Shown here piece after piece: positions 23,612 through 34,193 of a stretch of DNA of 38,374 bases. The translations under genes were made by a program, and so were the position numbers. Origin of the DNA: Methylobacter sp. BlB1 (GTDB lineage Bacteria > Pseudomonadota > Gammaproteobacteria > Methylococcales > Methylomonadaceae). Each line of letters begins with the position of its first letter. Positions within the stretch are counted from its first letter, which is position 1. Below the pieces are notes generated by a model. The model saw only the letters and a list, made by a program, of their open reading frames with translations. It made no database searches and was not told the origin of the DNA. Location of the stretch: contig NZ_JADMKV010000044.1 in the NCBI RefSeq assembly GCF_015476545.1, forward strand, positions 1-38,374, written 5' to 3'.

Positions 23612-24025
23612 ATGTATATGAAACCGAAATTGATAATCTCGTCGCTAGACGCGGAACGGCTCGATAGTCTTATTGATTCATTACCGGGCAAGTCTTTTCC
23701 GGGAAAGGACGAGTTGGAGCGTGAGCTGGCGCGTGCGGAAATAGTAGATCCGGAGGATGTCCCGCTCACAGTGGTAACGATGAATTCCACTGTGAGGTTT
23801 GAAATCGAATCTTCGTCCGAGGAGTTCTGCCTGAGGCTTGTCTATCCCAAGGATATTGACGCTTCGGGCGAGAGGATTTCCATTCTTGCGCCTGTTGGCA
23901 GCGCCTTGCTTGGGCTTTCTCAAGGCGATGAAATCGAATGGCCCAAGCCGGGCGGTGGTGTATTGCGAGTGCGCATCAAGGAAATTACCTATCAACCCGA
24001 ACGTGCCGGCGTGCATCATCGTTGA
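23612..24025 (+). CDS. rnk: Rnk, nucleoside diphosphate kinase regulator (GreA/GreB-like)
   Basis: At 137 residues this matches Rnk in length and layout. A short N-terminal helical region has KPKLIISSLDAERLDSLIDS and a conserved EIVDPEDVPLTVVTMNSTV linker. It is followed by a GreA/GreB-type C-terminal domain (70-130) with LRLVYPKDIDASGERISILAPVGSALLGLSQGDEIEWP. Rnk binds RNA polymerase through this fold but lacks the long coiled coil of Gre factors. The start is either ATG 23612 or the in-frame ATG 23618; AAGAGA upstream fits the first. The gene sits between two short direct repeats. Confidence 0.88.
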   Translation: MYMKPKLIISSLDAERLDSLIDSLPGKSFPGKDELERELARAEIVDPEDVPLTVVTMNSTVRFEIESSSEEFCLRLVYPKDIDASGERISILAPVGSALLGLSQGDEIEWPKPGGGVLRVRIKEITYQPERAGVHHR

Positions 24026-24370
24026 GCGGCCCGCCGGCCCAAAGCGCAGCAGGCTCTTGCGCTTCCGGTTCGGCTGTTATGAGAAGACTGAAAGATCAAG
24101 CCCGCACCCATAACGCCGTCGAGCTAACTGTCAAAACCTGCGGGTACTTTACCGGATGTCGGTTGGATACCGCACGGAAATTTTCTGATAAAGGACTAAC
24201 CTTGTTTGCCCGTTAGAAATGCCAGCTGTTGCCGCTGAATAAAAAAATTCATGGGCTTGAAGCGAGGCATCGATGCTGTGTGCTGATTCAGTTGGTATTT
24301 TCTGATGAGTTAACCTCCCGTCTTGTAACAAGGCGAATGTAAACCGGAGACACAGACACGAGGCAAGCAT
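24026..24370. other. intergenic region downstream of rnk
   Basis: About 345 bases. It includes copy 2 of the direct repeat (24065-24094) and a short stem formed by AGCGCA and TGCGCT near 24042-24062, with no following U-run. The remainder is AT-rich and without a recognisable gene. Confidence 0.4.
24065..24094 (+). repeat. 30-bp direct repeat, copy 2 (right of rnk)
   Basis: TTCGGCTGTTATGAGAAGACTG matches the copy at 23309-23338. The two copies are 756 bases apart and bracket rnk. Confidence 0.45.
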
Positions 24371-25414
24371 ATGAATTTAAAACCGTTAGCAGAACAAACT
24401 CTGGTGATTACGGGCGCCACTTCAGGTATCGGCCTGACGACGGCGCGTCTGGCGGCGAAAGAGGGCGCCAAAGTGGCCCTTGTTGCACGGAATGAGAAAG
24501 CGCTGCGCGATTTGACGGATGAAATAATCGCCGCTGGCGGACAGGCCATTTATGCGGTTGCGGACGTGGCCAACAAAAGTGCGCTGCAGGCCGCATCGGA
24601 TAAAGCCATCGCCGAGTTTGGCGGTTATGACACTTGGGTGAATAATGCGGGCGTCTCCATTTACGGACGAATAATGGACGTGCCGGAGGAAGATTTGCGC
24701 CGTTTGTTCGAAACGAATCTGTGGGGCGTGGTCAACGGCTCCAAGATCGCCGTGGAGCATTTGCGCAGCAAAGGCGGAGCGCTCATTAATGTAGGCAGCG
24801 AAGCTTCCGATGCTTCCTTGCCGCTGCAAGGCCTTTATGCGGCTTCAAAACACGCCGTCAAAGGGTTCACCAACAGTCTGCGCATAGAACTTGAAGCTGA
24901 TGGCCTGCCGGTATCCGTGACGCTGATTAAACCGACAGCGATTCACACGCCATTTCCTGAGGATGCAAGAAATTACCTGCCGTATGAGCCGAAGCTGCCG
25001 GTGCCGGTGTATGCGCCGGAGCTCGTCGCCGAAGCTATCCTTTACTGCGCTGAACACGCGAAACGGGAATTTTTTGTCGGCGACATGGCGAAGCTTAATT
25101 CTGCCATGGCCCTGCACACGCCCCGCCTCTATGAGAAAATGAATGAAGCCATGATCGATTCAAGGCAGAACTCGGGCAAAAAGGCAGAGGCAAACCGGTC
25201 TGACGGCCTTTATGCAACCAATTCCAGACTGCATGAGCGAGGCGCGGAAGAGCGCTTCGTTTTGGAAAATAGCCTGTATCAACAAACCAAATTTCATCCT
25301 CTTCTATGGAGTATGTTAATGGTCGGCGGCGCTTTTCTGGCGGGGTTATATATCAAGGAACGCGGCTCATTTGCCGAGATTAAGCCGAAGAAGCTGGTAG
25401 CGGCTGTAAAATAA
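24371..25414 (+). CDS. short-chain dehydrogenase/reductase with C-terminal membrane anchor
   Basis: The 347-residue protein has a classical SDR domain (1-250): TGATSGIG (14-21), NNAG (91-94), Ser143, Tyr156 and Lys160 (YAASK). Beyond the usual 250 residues it carries an extension of about 95 residues. This ends with a hydrophobic segment around 306-326 (LLWSMLMVGGAFLAGLYI) and a basic tail, so it is probably membrane-attached. Family members of this form are common but their substrates are undetermined. AGGCAAGC precedes the ATG. There is no operon partner: the next gene is convergent. Confidence 0.85.
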   Translation: MNLKPLAEQTLVITGATSGIGLTTARLAAKEGAKVALVARNEKALRDLTDEIIAAGGQAIYAVADVANKSALQAASDKAIAEFGGYDTWVNNAGVSIYGRIMDVPEEDLRRLFETNLWGVVNGSKIAVEHLRSKGGALINVGSEASDASLPLQGLYAASKHAVKGFTNSLRIELEADGLPVSVTLIKPTAIHTPFPEDARNYLPYEPKLPVPVYAPELVAEAILYCAEHAKREFFVGDMAKLNSAMALHTPRLYEKMNEAMIDSRQNSGKKAEANRSDGLYATNSRLHERGAEERFVLENSLYQQTKFHPLLWSMLMVGGAFLAGLYIKERGSFAEIKPKKLVAAVK

Positions 25415-25553
25415 TTACCGACAATCAGCTCATCGGCTTTTGTGAGTATCGGCACAAACGCCTGGCTGGCAGGTTCATCTTGACACGGGGCGGCTTGCCA
25501 GGAGCGCAACGGAAGAGAACGCAGCCTTTCAAAGCAATCTCCAGGCTTGTCCA

Positions 25554-26024
25554 TTACAGGCCTGCCTTGAGCTTGCGGCCGCCTGTAATAGCGAATCCTT
25601 CCCGCTCGTAAAAGCCAAGCGTTCTTTCAAACTGGGGAAGAGGCGGCGTCGTGACTTCGAGCCGGGTCCACTCCTTCGCCGCGGCAAGCTCTCTTGCCCT
25701 GTCGATGAGTTTTTTACCGACGCCTTTTGAACGGTATTGAGGGCGTACATAAAGCTCCGCTATTGTTCCAAACGCTCCTTCAGCATAGAGCGCATAGCTT
25801 TCATAAAGCGCTATGAATCCCACCGGCTTGCCTGCGTCTTCTGCCATAAACACGAAGTATTTCTGATCCACCAAAAACTGCCGCAGTCTTTCCGCAGTTT
25901 GGTTACGATCAAAGTTGAAAGCTTTTACATCGATTCTGCTTATTATTTCTGCCAGCAGCTGTCCCACCATTTCTGCTATGTCAGGGGATTGTTCCGGCGT
26001 TGCCGGCTTAATCGCAATAGTCAT
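25554..26024 (-). CDS. GNAT-family N-acetyltransferase
   Basis: The 156-residue single-domain acetyltransferase has motif A at ELYVRPQYRSKGVGKKLI (about 91-108), with the RSKGVG pyrophosphate loop of the acetyl-CoA site. LPQFERTLGFYEREGF (129-144) is the C-terminal motif B region. The size is normal for the family; the substrate is unknown. AAGGAAG is placed upstream of the ATG at 26024. It is convergent with the SDR gene and monocistronic. Confidence 0.85.
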   Translation of the reverse strand: MTIAIKPATPEQSPDIAEMVGQLLAEIISRIDVKAFNFDRNQTAERLRQFLVDQKYFVFMAEDAGKPVGFIALYESYALYAEGAFGTIAELYVRPQYRSKGVGKKLIDRARELAAAKEWTRLEVTTPPLPQFERTLGFYEREGFAITGGRKLKAGL

Positions 26025-26160
26025 TTTCGATCTTCCTTAAGGCTATAAGAGGCGCCGACATGTGGAAGCGCATCGGTTGCAATTGATGTATCTCATCCCG
26101 GGATACATCCTGTCAAACTAACGATGGCGGCCGGCAATATTCCACAGACGAGAAGAGAAA

Positions 26161-26194
26161 TAAAAACCCGCCGCAGCTTTCGCCGGGCAGGTTT
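26161..26194 (-). terminator. intrinsic terminator of the VPLPA-CTERM gene
   Basis: AACCTGCC pairs with GGCGGGTT on the minus strand (plus-strand positions 26186-26193 and 26165-26172) with one G-U pair, and is followed by TTTATTTC. It lies 60 bases after the stop codon of the exported protein gene. Confidence 0.6.
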
Positions 26195-26255
26195 CTTTAT
26201 AGTGCGGAAATCTTAGGTTTCCGGCTGAACAGGCCGTGCCATTTCGGTTGATATC

Positions 26256-26948
26256 TTAGGCTGTGCGGCGTTTGCCGAAAACGCCCAATCCGGCCAGTGC
26301 CGAACCGAATAACCAGAAGGCGGCAGGAACGGGTACGGGCGAAGGATCATTTACGCCAACGCCAAAGTCGGCCGCATCAATGAAGTTGCCGATAGCCGGG
26401 TTACCGCCTGCCGCCGAAATCGAGACATATGAGAAACGAAGGGTATTGCCTAATGCAACGATGGGTGCCAGGCCATCGCTGGTGTAAAAGCCCCAGGCCG
26501 TGTTGCCATCGCTGTATTGGCTACTGAACAATGTAATATCGTCCCCGCTTCCGAACAGGTTGTCAGCACCCAGGTCAACGATATCCAATTGCATGGTGTC
26601 GACGCCTAGCCTGCCGCGGTGAGCGAAATGAAAGTCAACAATGCTGTTCGTTGCGATGCCGGCAACATCCTGGTAGAGCGCGGATACCTGATTGGCGTTC
26701 AATTCCGCAAACTGGGCGCCATCATAAGCGGCGACTCCTTGAAAGTTATCGCTCCATAACTCAATTTGGTGGTCAGTAGCGGTGGTTTTCCAGCCTATTC
26801 CTTCGGTGCTGTCAGAGTAGAGCGTCCAGTCGGCAGTACCCGGCGTAAAACGCGGCGTTTCAAAGCTGCCATTAATAAATGCGGCGTTGGCATTGAGTGA
26901 CAGCATCAGTCCCAATGCCAATAGCGTTAAGGAATGTTTTTTCTTCAT
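26256..26948 (-). CDS. VPLPA-CTERM (PEP-CTERM-type) exported protein
   Basis: The 230-residue product has a signal peptide (basic MKKK, hydrophobic 8-20, cleavage near NANA|AF). The beta-rich mature domain starts FINGSFETPRF and contains IELWSDNFQGVAAYDG and AQFAELNANQVSALYQ, a wording common among PEP-CTERM proteins. The last 26 residues form the sorting signal: PVPVPAAFWLFGSALAGL, a hydrophobic helix, then FGKRRTA. Such proteins are processed by an exosortase and delivered to the cell surface or matrix; no exosortase is in this window. CAGGA is placed before the ATG at 26948. The frame open further upstream is discarded. Confidence 0.82.
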   Translation of the reverse strand: MKKKHSLTLLALGLMLSLNANAAFINGSFETPRFTPGTADWTLYSDSTEGIGWKTTATDHQIELWSDNFQGVAAYDGAQFAELNANQVSALYQDVAGIATNSIVDFHFAHRGRLGVDTMQLDIVDLGADNLFGSGDDITLFSSQYSDGNTAWGFYTSDGLAPIVALGNTLRFSYVSISAAGGNPAIGNFIDAADFGVGVNDPSPVPVPAAFWLFGSALAGLGVFGKRRTA

Positions 26949-29075
<2,127 letters not shown>

Positions 29076-29079
<4 letters not shown>

Positions 29080-29348
29080 CGCACCGGCGACGATTAAAAC
29101 AGCAGGTAGACAATCAGGTCAAACGTATGAAAAAGGCGGAGCGAGAACGCCCGAATCTGCTTGCGCAAACGGTCTTTCTCGGAACGCTTGGATTGGTCAT
29201 GGTACTGCCCATCATCGGCGGCGTCTACCTGGGCCACTGGCTGGACAGCATTATGCCGGGCTCTCCGATATGCTGGACTTTCAGCCTGATGTTTGCCGGT
29301 ATTGTGGTCGGCATTTTTAACGTTTATTTTCTCATTCAAAATAAATAG
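29076..29348 (+). CDS. atpQ: AtpQ, AtpI-like membrane protein of N-ATPase
   Basis: The 90-residue protein starts at an ATGA overlap with epsilon. It has a basic N-terminus (1-27) and two membrane segments (about 33-55 and 66-87), the second reading CWTFSLMFAGIVVGIFNVYF. It matches the AtpQ type (PF09527-like), which belongs to N-ATPase operons and is thought to help c-ring assembly or Mg2+ handling like AtpI. In canonical operons atpR follows directly; here only 34 non-coding bases follow before atpB. Confidence 0.78.
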
Positions 29349-29382
29349 AGTTTTTGAATGGCCTCTTTGGTAAGGTTGAATC

Positions 29383-30054
29383 ATGGAAAGTGAATTTGTT
29401 TTTGAGCTCGGGCCGCTGGCTGTCAGTTTATCCATCCTGACCACCTGGGGCATCATGCTGTCCGCTGCAGTGCTGTCCTGGCTTGCCACACGGCATCTGG
29501 ACATGATGCCGGGCCCGCTGCAAACGGTGGTGGAAGGCGTCGTTTCCGCGCTGGAGGAAGCCATTTCCGCGGTCGAGCCGGTGTACGGCCGGCAGATCAT
29601 GCCTTTTATCGCAACCTTATGGCTGTTTCTGATTGTCGCCAATCTGCTCAGCTTAATACCCGGCCTGCATTCGCCGACACGCGATCTTTCGGTCACTTCG
29701 GCGCTGGCCGTGCTGGTGTTTTTTTCGGTGCACTGGTTCGGCATCAAGATCCAAGGGCTTAAAAAATACCTGCATCATTACCTGGCGCCCAGCCCGATTT
29801 TGCTGCCTTTTCACATCATCAGCGAATTGACCCGAACGCTGGCGCTGGCGATTCGTCTGTTCGGCAACATGATGAGTCTGGAAATGGCGGCGATGCTCAT
29901 TTTGCTGGTCGCAGGTTTTCTCGCGCCGGTGCCGATTCTGATGCTGCATATTATCGAAGCGCTGGTGCAGGCTTATATCTTTGGCATGTTAGCACTGATT
30001 TATCTGGCCGGTGCGATACAATCCCAACAATTCAATAGACAGGAACAGTTATGA
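29383..30054 (+). CDS. atpB: N-type F1Fo-ATPase subunit a
   Basis: The 223-residue membrane protein has about five hydrophobic helices. The essential arginine is Arg158 in [14 protein letters not shown]. The final helices carry [20 protein letters not shown] with the conserved Gln. This is the stator half-channel subunit that works with the c-ring. AAGG lies before the ATG. Its stop overlaps the c-subunit ATG (ATGA). It is shorter at the N-terminus than the housekeeping a-subunit, as usual for N-ATPases. Confidence 0.9.
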   Translation: MESEFVFELGPLAVSLSILTTWGIMLSAAVLSWLATRHLDMMPGPLQTVVEGVVSALEEAISAVEPVYGRQIMPFIATLWLFLIVANLLSLIPGLHSPTRDLSVTSALAVLVFFSVHWFGIKIQGLKKYLHHYLAPSPILLPFHIISELTRTLALAIRLFGNMMSLEMAAMLILLVAGFLAPVPILMLHIIEALVQAYIFGMLALIYLAGAIQSQQFNRQEQL

Positions 30055-30317
30055 CAGACATCGCCTTAATCGTGTTCGGCTCCACCATTGCCGCCATTAT
30101 CGGCATCGCCATAGGCGTCATGATGCCGGCGCTGGCCATGGGAAAAGCGATCAGCAGCGCGCTGGAGTCACTGGCCCGTCAGCCGGAATCGGAACAGTCG
30201 CTCATGCGGACGTTGTTTATCGGACTGGCGATGATCGAATCGCTGGCTATCTATTGTCTGGTGATTATTCTGATCGTCTTGTTCAGAAACCCATTGCTCG
30301 AGCTCATCGCCAAGTAA
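30051..30317 (+). CDS. atpE: N-type F1Fo-ATPase subunit c
   Basis: The 88-residue hairpin protein has two membrane helices (about 5-34 and 52-80) joined by an ARQPE loop (42-46). The ion-binding Glu63 is followed by Ser64, and Tyr68 lies one turn on (IESLAIY). Aligned to Na+-binding c-subunits (PxxxQ in helix 1 and ES-T-xxY in helix 2), the helix-1 Gln is Met30 and the Thr after ES is Leu65. Only part of the sodium site is therefore kept. Overlap with subunit a is ATGA. Confidence 0.9.
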   Translation: MTDIALIVFGSTIAAIIGIAIGVMMPALAMGKAISSALESLARQPESEQSLMRTLFIGLAMIESLAIYCLVIILIVLFRNPLLELIAK

Positions 30318-30332
30318 TCAATCCAGACAATC

Positions 30333-31082
30333 ATGGAATTCAACTTCACCACCTTTGCGCTTGAAATCGCCAATTTCCTGATTCTGATCTGGATCCTGCA
30401 ACGGCTTTTCTATAAGCCGGTGTTGGCCGTCATTGCCCGGCGCAAACAGCACATCGACCAGACACTGGCCGATGCCCAGAAATTGCGGCAGGAAGCCGAA
30501 GATTTGCGCCAACACTATGAAAACCGGCAAAACGAGTGGGAGAAGGAAAAACAGGCCGCGTTTGGCGTACTGCGGCGGGAAATCGAGGCCGAAAGAAAAA
30601 CGCAAATGGACCAGCTGCAGGCCGATCTTGAGCAGGAGCGGCAAAAAGCCAAAGTCATCCTGTCCCGGCAGCAGCATGATATTCAGCGTCAAGCTGAAGA
30701 AAAAGCGCTGCAGAACGGCGCCCGCTTTGCCAGTCTGGTGCTGCGGCAATCCGCCGGCCCCGAACTGGAAGCGCGCTTGTGCGCCATGCTGCTGGAGCAT
30801 TTCAATGAGTTGCCCGAGGAATGCAAGCGCTGCCTGAAAATGCTAGACGCTGAAAAATCGGTGTCCATCCTCATTACCAGCGCCTATCCCCTTCCGGACG
30901 AGTTAAGGCAAAAGCTGGAGCAAAAGCTGGGGGCGCTCATCGACAGGCCCGATGTGTTTCATTATGCCCAGGATGCCGAGCTGATCGCCGGCCTGCGCAT
31001 CGACATCGGCGCCTGGGTCCTGCACGCCAACCTGCAGCATGAACTGGCCGGTTTTGCCGAGATTGATCATGGATCTGATTGA
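30333..31082 (+). CDS. atpF: N-type F1Fo-ATPase subunit b with a delta-like C-terminal domain
   Basis: At 249 residues this is much longer than a normal b-subunit. An N-terminal membrane helix (9-30) leads into a long charged coiled coil (about 40-150). The last 80 residues ([19 protein letters not shown] ... [21 protein letters not shown]) match the C-terminal domain of the delta/OSCP subunit. No separate atpH gene is present, so this fusion supplies the peripheral stalk on its own, as known for N-ATPases. It overlaps the alpha gene start by 14 bases. Confidence 0.88.
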   Translation: MEFNFTTFALEIANFLILIWILQRLFYKPVLAVIARRKQHIDQTLADAQKLRQEAEDLRQHYENRQNEWEKEKQAAFGVLRREIEAERKTQMDQLQADLEQERQKAKVILSRQQHDIQRQAEEKALQNGARFASLVLRQSAGPELEARLCAMLLEHFNELPEECKRCLKMLDAEKSVSILITSAYPLPDELRQKLEQKLGALIDRPDVFHYAQDAELIAGLRIDIGAWVLHANLQHELAGFAEIDHGSD

Positions 31083-32568
31083 GCCCGAAGCTGCCGACCT
31101 GGTAAACAAGCAAAGCGCCTGGCTGGATCAGTACCAACCGGGGCTTCGGGTCACCGAACAAGGCACAGTCGTAACGGTCGGGGACGGCATTACTTGGATC
31201 AAGGGACTGCCTTCGGCAGCCATCGAAGATATCCTGGTTTTCGGCGACGGCAGCCGGGCCATGGTGTTCGACCTCAACCGCGACCTGGTGGGAGCGATCC
31301 TGCTGTATGAAACCGAAGCGCTGACAGCCGGCACGCTGGTCCGTCTGTCAAAAAACGCGCCCAGCATACCGGTCGGAGACACTTTCATCGGCAGGGTGGT
31401 CGATCCCTTGGGTGCGCCGCTTGACGGCAGCCCCGCTCCGGCCTCCGTCGGGCGGAGCTGTCTGGAAAAAGCATCGCCGCCGATTATCGCCCGGGATTTT
31501 GTTCATAAACCGCTGTATACCGGCATTAAAATCATCGACACCCTGATTCCGATCGGCAGAGGCCAGCGGCAATTGCTGATCGGCGACGAGGGCCTGGGCC
31601 GCAGTTCGATCGCGATCGACACCGTGATCAATCAGAAAGACAAAAATGTGGTCTGCATTTATGTGCTGATCGGCCAGAAGCGATCGACCGTGGTAAAGAC
31701 CATTGAAACCTTGAGAAAACAAGGCGCCATGGACTACACCGTCTGCGTCGTGGCCGAAGCCAGCGCCTTGCCTGGCCTGCAATATATTGCGCCGTTCGCC
31801 GGTTGCGCGCTGGCCGAACACTGGATGGCGCAGGGTCGCGACACGCTGGTCATCTATGACGATTTGTCGACCCACGCCAGGACCTACCGCGAACTGTCCC
31901 TGTTGTTGCGCCGCCCGCCCGGGCGCGAAGCCTATCCTGGCGATGTTTTCTTCGTGCATTCCCGGCTGCTGGAACGCTCGACCTGCCTGAATGCCGAAAA
32001 CGGCGGCGGCAGCATGACGGCCCTGCCCATCGTCGAAACCCAGCAAGGCGAAATTGCCTCCTATATTCCTACTAATCTGATCTCCATTACCGACGGCCAG
32101 ATCTATCTGGATGCCAATCTGTTCGCATCGGGATTCCGCCCCGCCATCGACATCGCCAAGTCGGTCTCGCGGATAGGCGGCAAGGCCCAGCATCCGAGCA
32201 TCAGCAGCCAAGCCGGACGCATGAAGCTGGATTATCTGCAGTTTCTGGAGCTGGAAGCCTTTTCCCGGTTCGGCCAGCGCCTGGAGGCCTCGATGGAGGC
32301 ACGGATTCAACGCGGGCGCGTGCTGCGGGAAATTCTCAAGCAGGACCGGCTGAGTCCGCTCAGCAGTGCTTTTCAACTCGCCTGGCTGATCGCCTTCAAC
32401 GAACACTTGTTCGACCAGGCCAAGCCGGAGGACATCAAAGATTTTCTGGCGCGGCTCCAGCGAGGCGTCAGCGGCACGGCGCTGACGCTGAACAGCAGCC
32501 CCGAGCAGTGGCTGCAGGCCATCAGAGACTGGCTGGGCATTAAGCCGGAGCCGGAGCCGCAGCCATGA
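31069..32568 (+). CDS. atpA: N-type F1Fo-ATPase subunit alpha
   Basis: The 499-residue product starts at the ATG 31069 inside the end of the b gene; the longer frame from 31039 adds ten residues without family resemblance. The usual three domains are present, with the arginine finger in [10 protein letters not shown]. The phosphate loop reads GDEGLGRSS (172-180) in place of the standard GDRQTGKTA, so the Walker lysine of the non-catalytic nucleotide site is Arg178. The stop overlaps the gamma ATG (ATGA). In all other respects it is a complete alpha-subunit. Confidence 0.9.
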   Translation: MDLIEPEAADLVNKQSAWLDQYQPGLRVTEQGTVVTVGDGITWIKGLPSAAIEDILVFGDGSRAMVFDLNRDLVGAILLYETEALTAGTLVRLSKNAPSIPVGDTFIGRVVDPLGAPLDGSPAPASVGRSCLEKASPPIIARDFVHKPLYTGIKIIDTLIPIGRGQRQLLIGDEGLGRSSIAIDTVINQKDKNVVCIYVLIGQKRSTVVKTIETLRKQGAMDYTVCVVAEASALPGLQYIAPFAGCALAEHWMAQGRDTLVIYDDLSTHARTYRELSLLLRRPPGREAYPGDVFFVHSRLLERSTCLNAENGGGSMTALPIVETQQGEIASYIPTNLISITDGQIYLDANLFASGFRPAIDIAKSVSRIGGKAQHPSISSQAGRMKLDYLQFLELEAFSRFGQRLEASMEARIQRGRVLREILKQDRLSPLSSAFQLAWLIAFNEHLFDQAKPEDIKDFLARLQRGVSGTALTLNSSPEQWLQAIRDWLGIKPEPEPQP

Positions 32569-33386
32569 GCCAGAGCCGGCGGCTGAAGCAGCATATTACC
32601 CAGATGGAGGACATCCGGAGTATTTTAAACTCGATGAAAAATCTCGCATTTATAGAAATTCATAAATTGCTCCGCTTTCAAACCATGCAGAACAAGGTCG
32701 TCGAAGCCATTGAAGATGCGGCCGCGGATTTCCTTACGTTTTACCCTTATGTACCGGATACCGCTGGCAGCGCGCCCCCTATCGTTATTGTGATCGGGTC
32801 CGAGCGAGGCCTTTGCGGTGATTTCAATGACAGTCTGATCAATGAAATGGCGACGACAGCCTACGCGGACGTCATTATTATCGGCAGCAGGCTGGCCAAC
32901 AAGTGGCCGGATACCTATCCTGAACCGATGGCTACGATAGAAGGCGCCAATACGGCGGAAGAAGTCCCCGATGTCGTTAACCGTCTGCTCGGCACAGTTA
33001 CTTCTTTGCAGGAAACGCGCGGTTTCTTTGAATTGAAAGCCATCTATCACGACAGCGCGCTTAACCGGCTCTCTCATCTGACCCTGTTGCCGCCTTTTCA
33101 GGAAGCCGCTCAGAGCCATCCCCGCTCCGGTTTTCCGCCGTTGCTGAACCTTGATCCGGCCGATTTCTTCGCAGATATGGTGGAGCATTATTTATTCGCC
33201 GTCATGCATAAGCTCTGTTACACGTCGCTGATGGCGGAAAATCACCTGCGCTTGCAGCATCTGGACGGCGCGGTGCTGCATCTCGACAATGAAACGGTAA
33301 AACTGCGCCGGAAATTTCAGATCCATCGACAGGAAGAAATCACCGAGGAAATTGAAGTCATACTGTTGAATGTGGAAAATCTTTAA
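32565..33386 (+). CDS. atpG: N-type F1Fo-ATPase subunit gamma
   Basis: The 273-residue central-stalk subunit has an N-terminal helix beginning [22 protein letters not shown] (4-25), a Rossmann-like middle domain ([15 protein letters not shown], 73-87), and a C-terminal helix (about 215-273). It starts at an ATGA overlap with alpha and is the last gene of the operon. The length and lower similarity to the housekeeping gamma fit the N-type enzyme. Confidence 0.88.
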   Translation: MSQSRRLKQHITQMEDIRSILNSMKNLAFIEIHKLLRFQTMQNKVVEAIEDAAADFLTFYPYVPDTAGSAPPIVIVIGSERGLCGDFNDSLINEMATTAYADVIIIGSRLANKWPDTYPEPMATIEGANTAEEVPDVVNRLLGTVTSLQETRGFFELKAIYHDSALNRLSHLTLLPPFQEAAQSHPRSGFPPLLNLDPADFFADMVEHYLFAVMHKLCYTSLMAENHLRLQHLDGAVLHLDNETVKLRRKFQIHRQEEITEEIEVILLNVENL

Positions 33387-33662
33387 GGAAGCGGATGAAT
33401 TCGGCGCTCCAACTTTATTAGGAGTATCTCGCACTCGGCCAATTTTTAGCCAAACTGATCCAAATGACTGAGTAATAAGGTTTTTGGGATGAATTCCCTG
33501 TTTTTTTAACAGAGTTATCCACAGTTTTTGTGGATAAGCTTGTGTTTCGTGAATGAAGTGAAAAAGCTTGTAAATACGGCAGCCAGACACGCTTTTCTGG
33601 CATTTTATTTGGCAACCCGCTGCTGATGGTTTGATTTCATTAACTTATCATAAGGATATCCC
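33387..33662. other. intergenic region with a terminator candidate and paired DnaA boxes
   Basis: This is 276 bases after the N-ATPase operon. A short GGGA/TCCC stem followed by TGTTTTTTT (33488-33507) could be a weak terminator. The paired DnaA boxes are described separately. A CCAGA/TCTGG stem with an AT-rich tail lies at 33583-33610. The minus-strand frame across it is a shadow. Confidence 0.45.
33515..33537. promoter_or_regulatory. two perfect, inverted DnaA boxes
   Basis: TTATCCACA at 33515-33523 and TGTGGATAA at 33529-33537 are both exact matches to the consensus DnaA box, facing each other across a five-base spacer. The sequence can also fold into a hairpin. It lies between the N-ATPase operon and the acetyltransferase gene, away from any replication gene seen here. 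Confidence 0.6.
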
Positions 33663-34193
33663 ATGAACATAACTGAGCTTCAAACCTCCCGTACTATCCT
33701 CATTCCTTTTTCAACGGACCATGCAACGGAAGCATTCACATGGTTCGGTGATCCCGAAGTTATGAAATTCACGCCTTTCGGCCCGGATAAATCGGTTGAT
33801 GCCACGCTTGACAGGATACGGCATTATCTTGAGCATCAGGCGCAATACGGTTTTGCGAAATGGATTATTCTTGAGCGCGGTTCAGGGAAGCCCATCGGCG
33901 ACTCAGGTCTTATGTATTGCTCCGAATTAAAGCGTTTTGAGCTGGGATACCGGCTATTGCCGGACTATTGGAACAAAGGGCTGGCTACTGAAGCGGCATC
34001 GGCATGGGTGCAGCATGGCGCTCATGCTCTCGGCTTGAAATATCTGATGGCTTTCACTCATCTCGATAATTTTGCATCAATCCGGGTTCTGGAAAAAGTC
34101 GGCTTTAGATTCTCCCATCAGGCGTTTCTTATGGGGATGCCGAGCAAAGTATTTGCTCTCCCGGATAGTGCGGTAGGATGTGGTGAAGCATGA
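33663..34193 (+). CDS. RimJ/RimL-type GNAT acetyltransferase
   Basis: The 176-residue protein has the RimJ/RimL layout: an opening substrate segment with DPEVMKFTPFGP, a motif A loop near residues 98-112 (PDYWNKGLATEAASA), and a C-terminal HLDNFASIRVLEKVGFRF (about 139-156). Members acetylate ribosomal proteins, amino acids or antibiotics; which applies is unclear. AAGGAT precedes the ATG. Its stop overlaps the next start (ATGA), so it is co-translated with the RNase H-like gene. Confidence 0.85.
   Translation: MNITELQTSRTILIPFSTDHATEAFTWFGDPEVMKFTPFGPDKSVDATLDRIRHYLEHQAQYGFAKWIILERGSGKPIGDSGLMYCSELKRFELGYRLLPDYWNKGLATEAASAWVQHGAHALGLKYLMAFTHLDNFASIRVLEKVGFRFSHQAFLMGMPSKVFALPDSAVGCGEA

Noticed and set aside
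33192-33590. 132-codon minus-strand frame overlapping the atpG end
   Set aside because: It is antisense to atpG and to the intergenic region, with no RBS or family.
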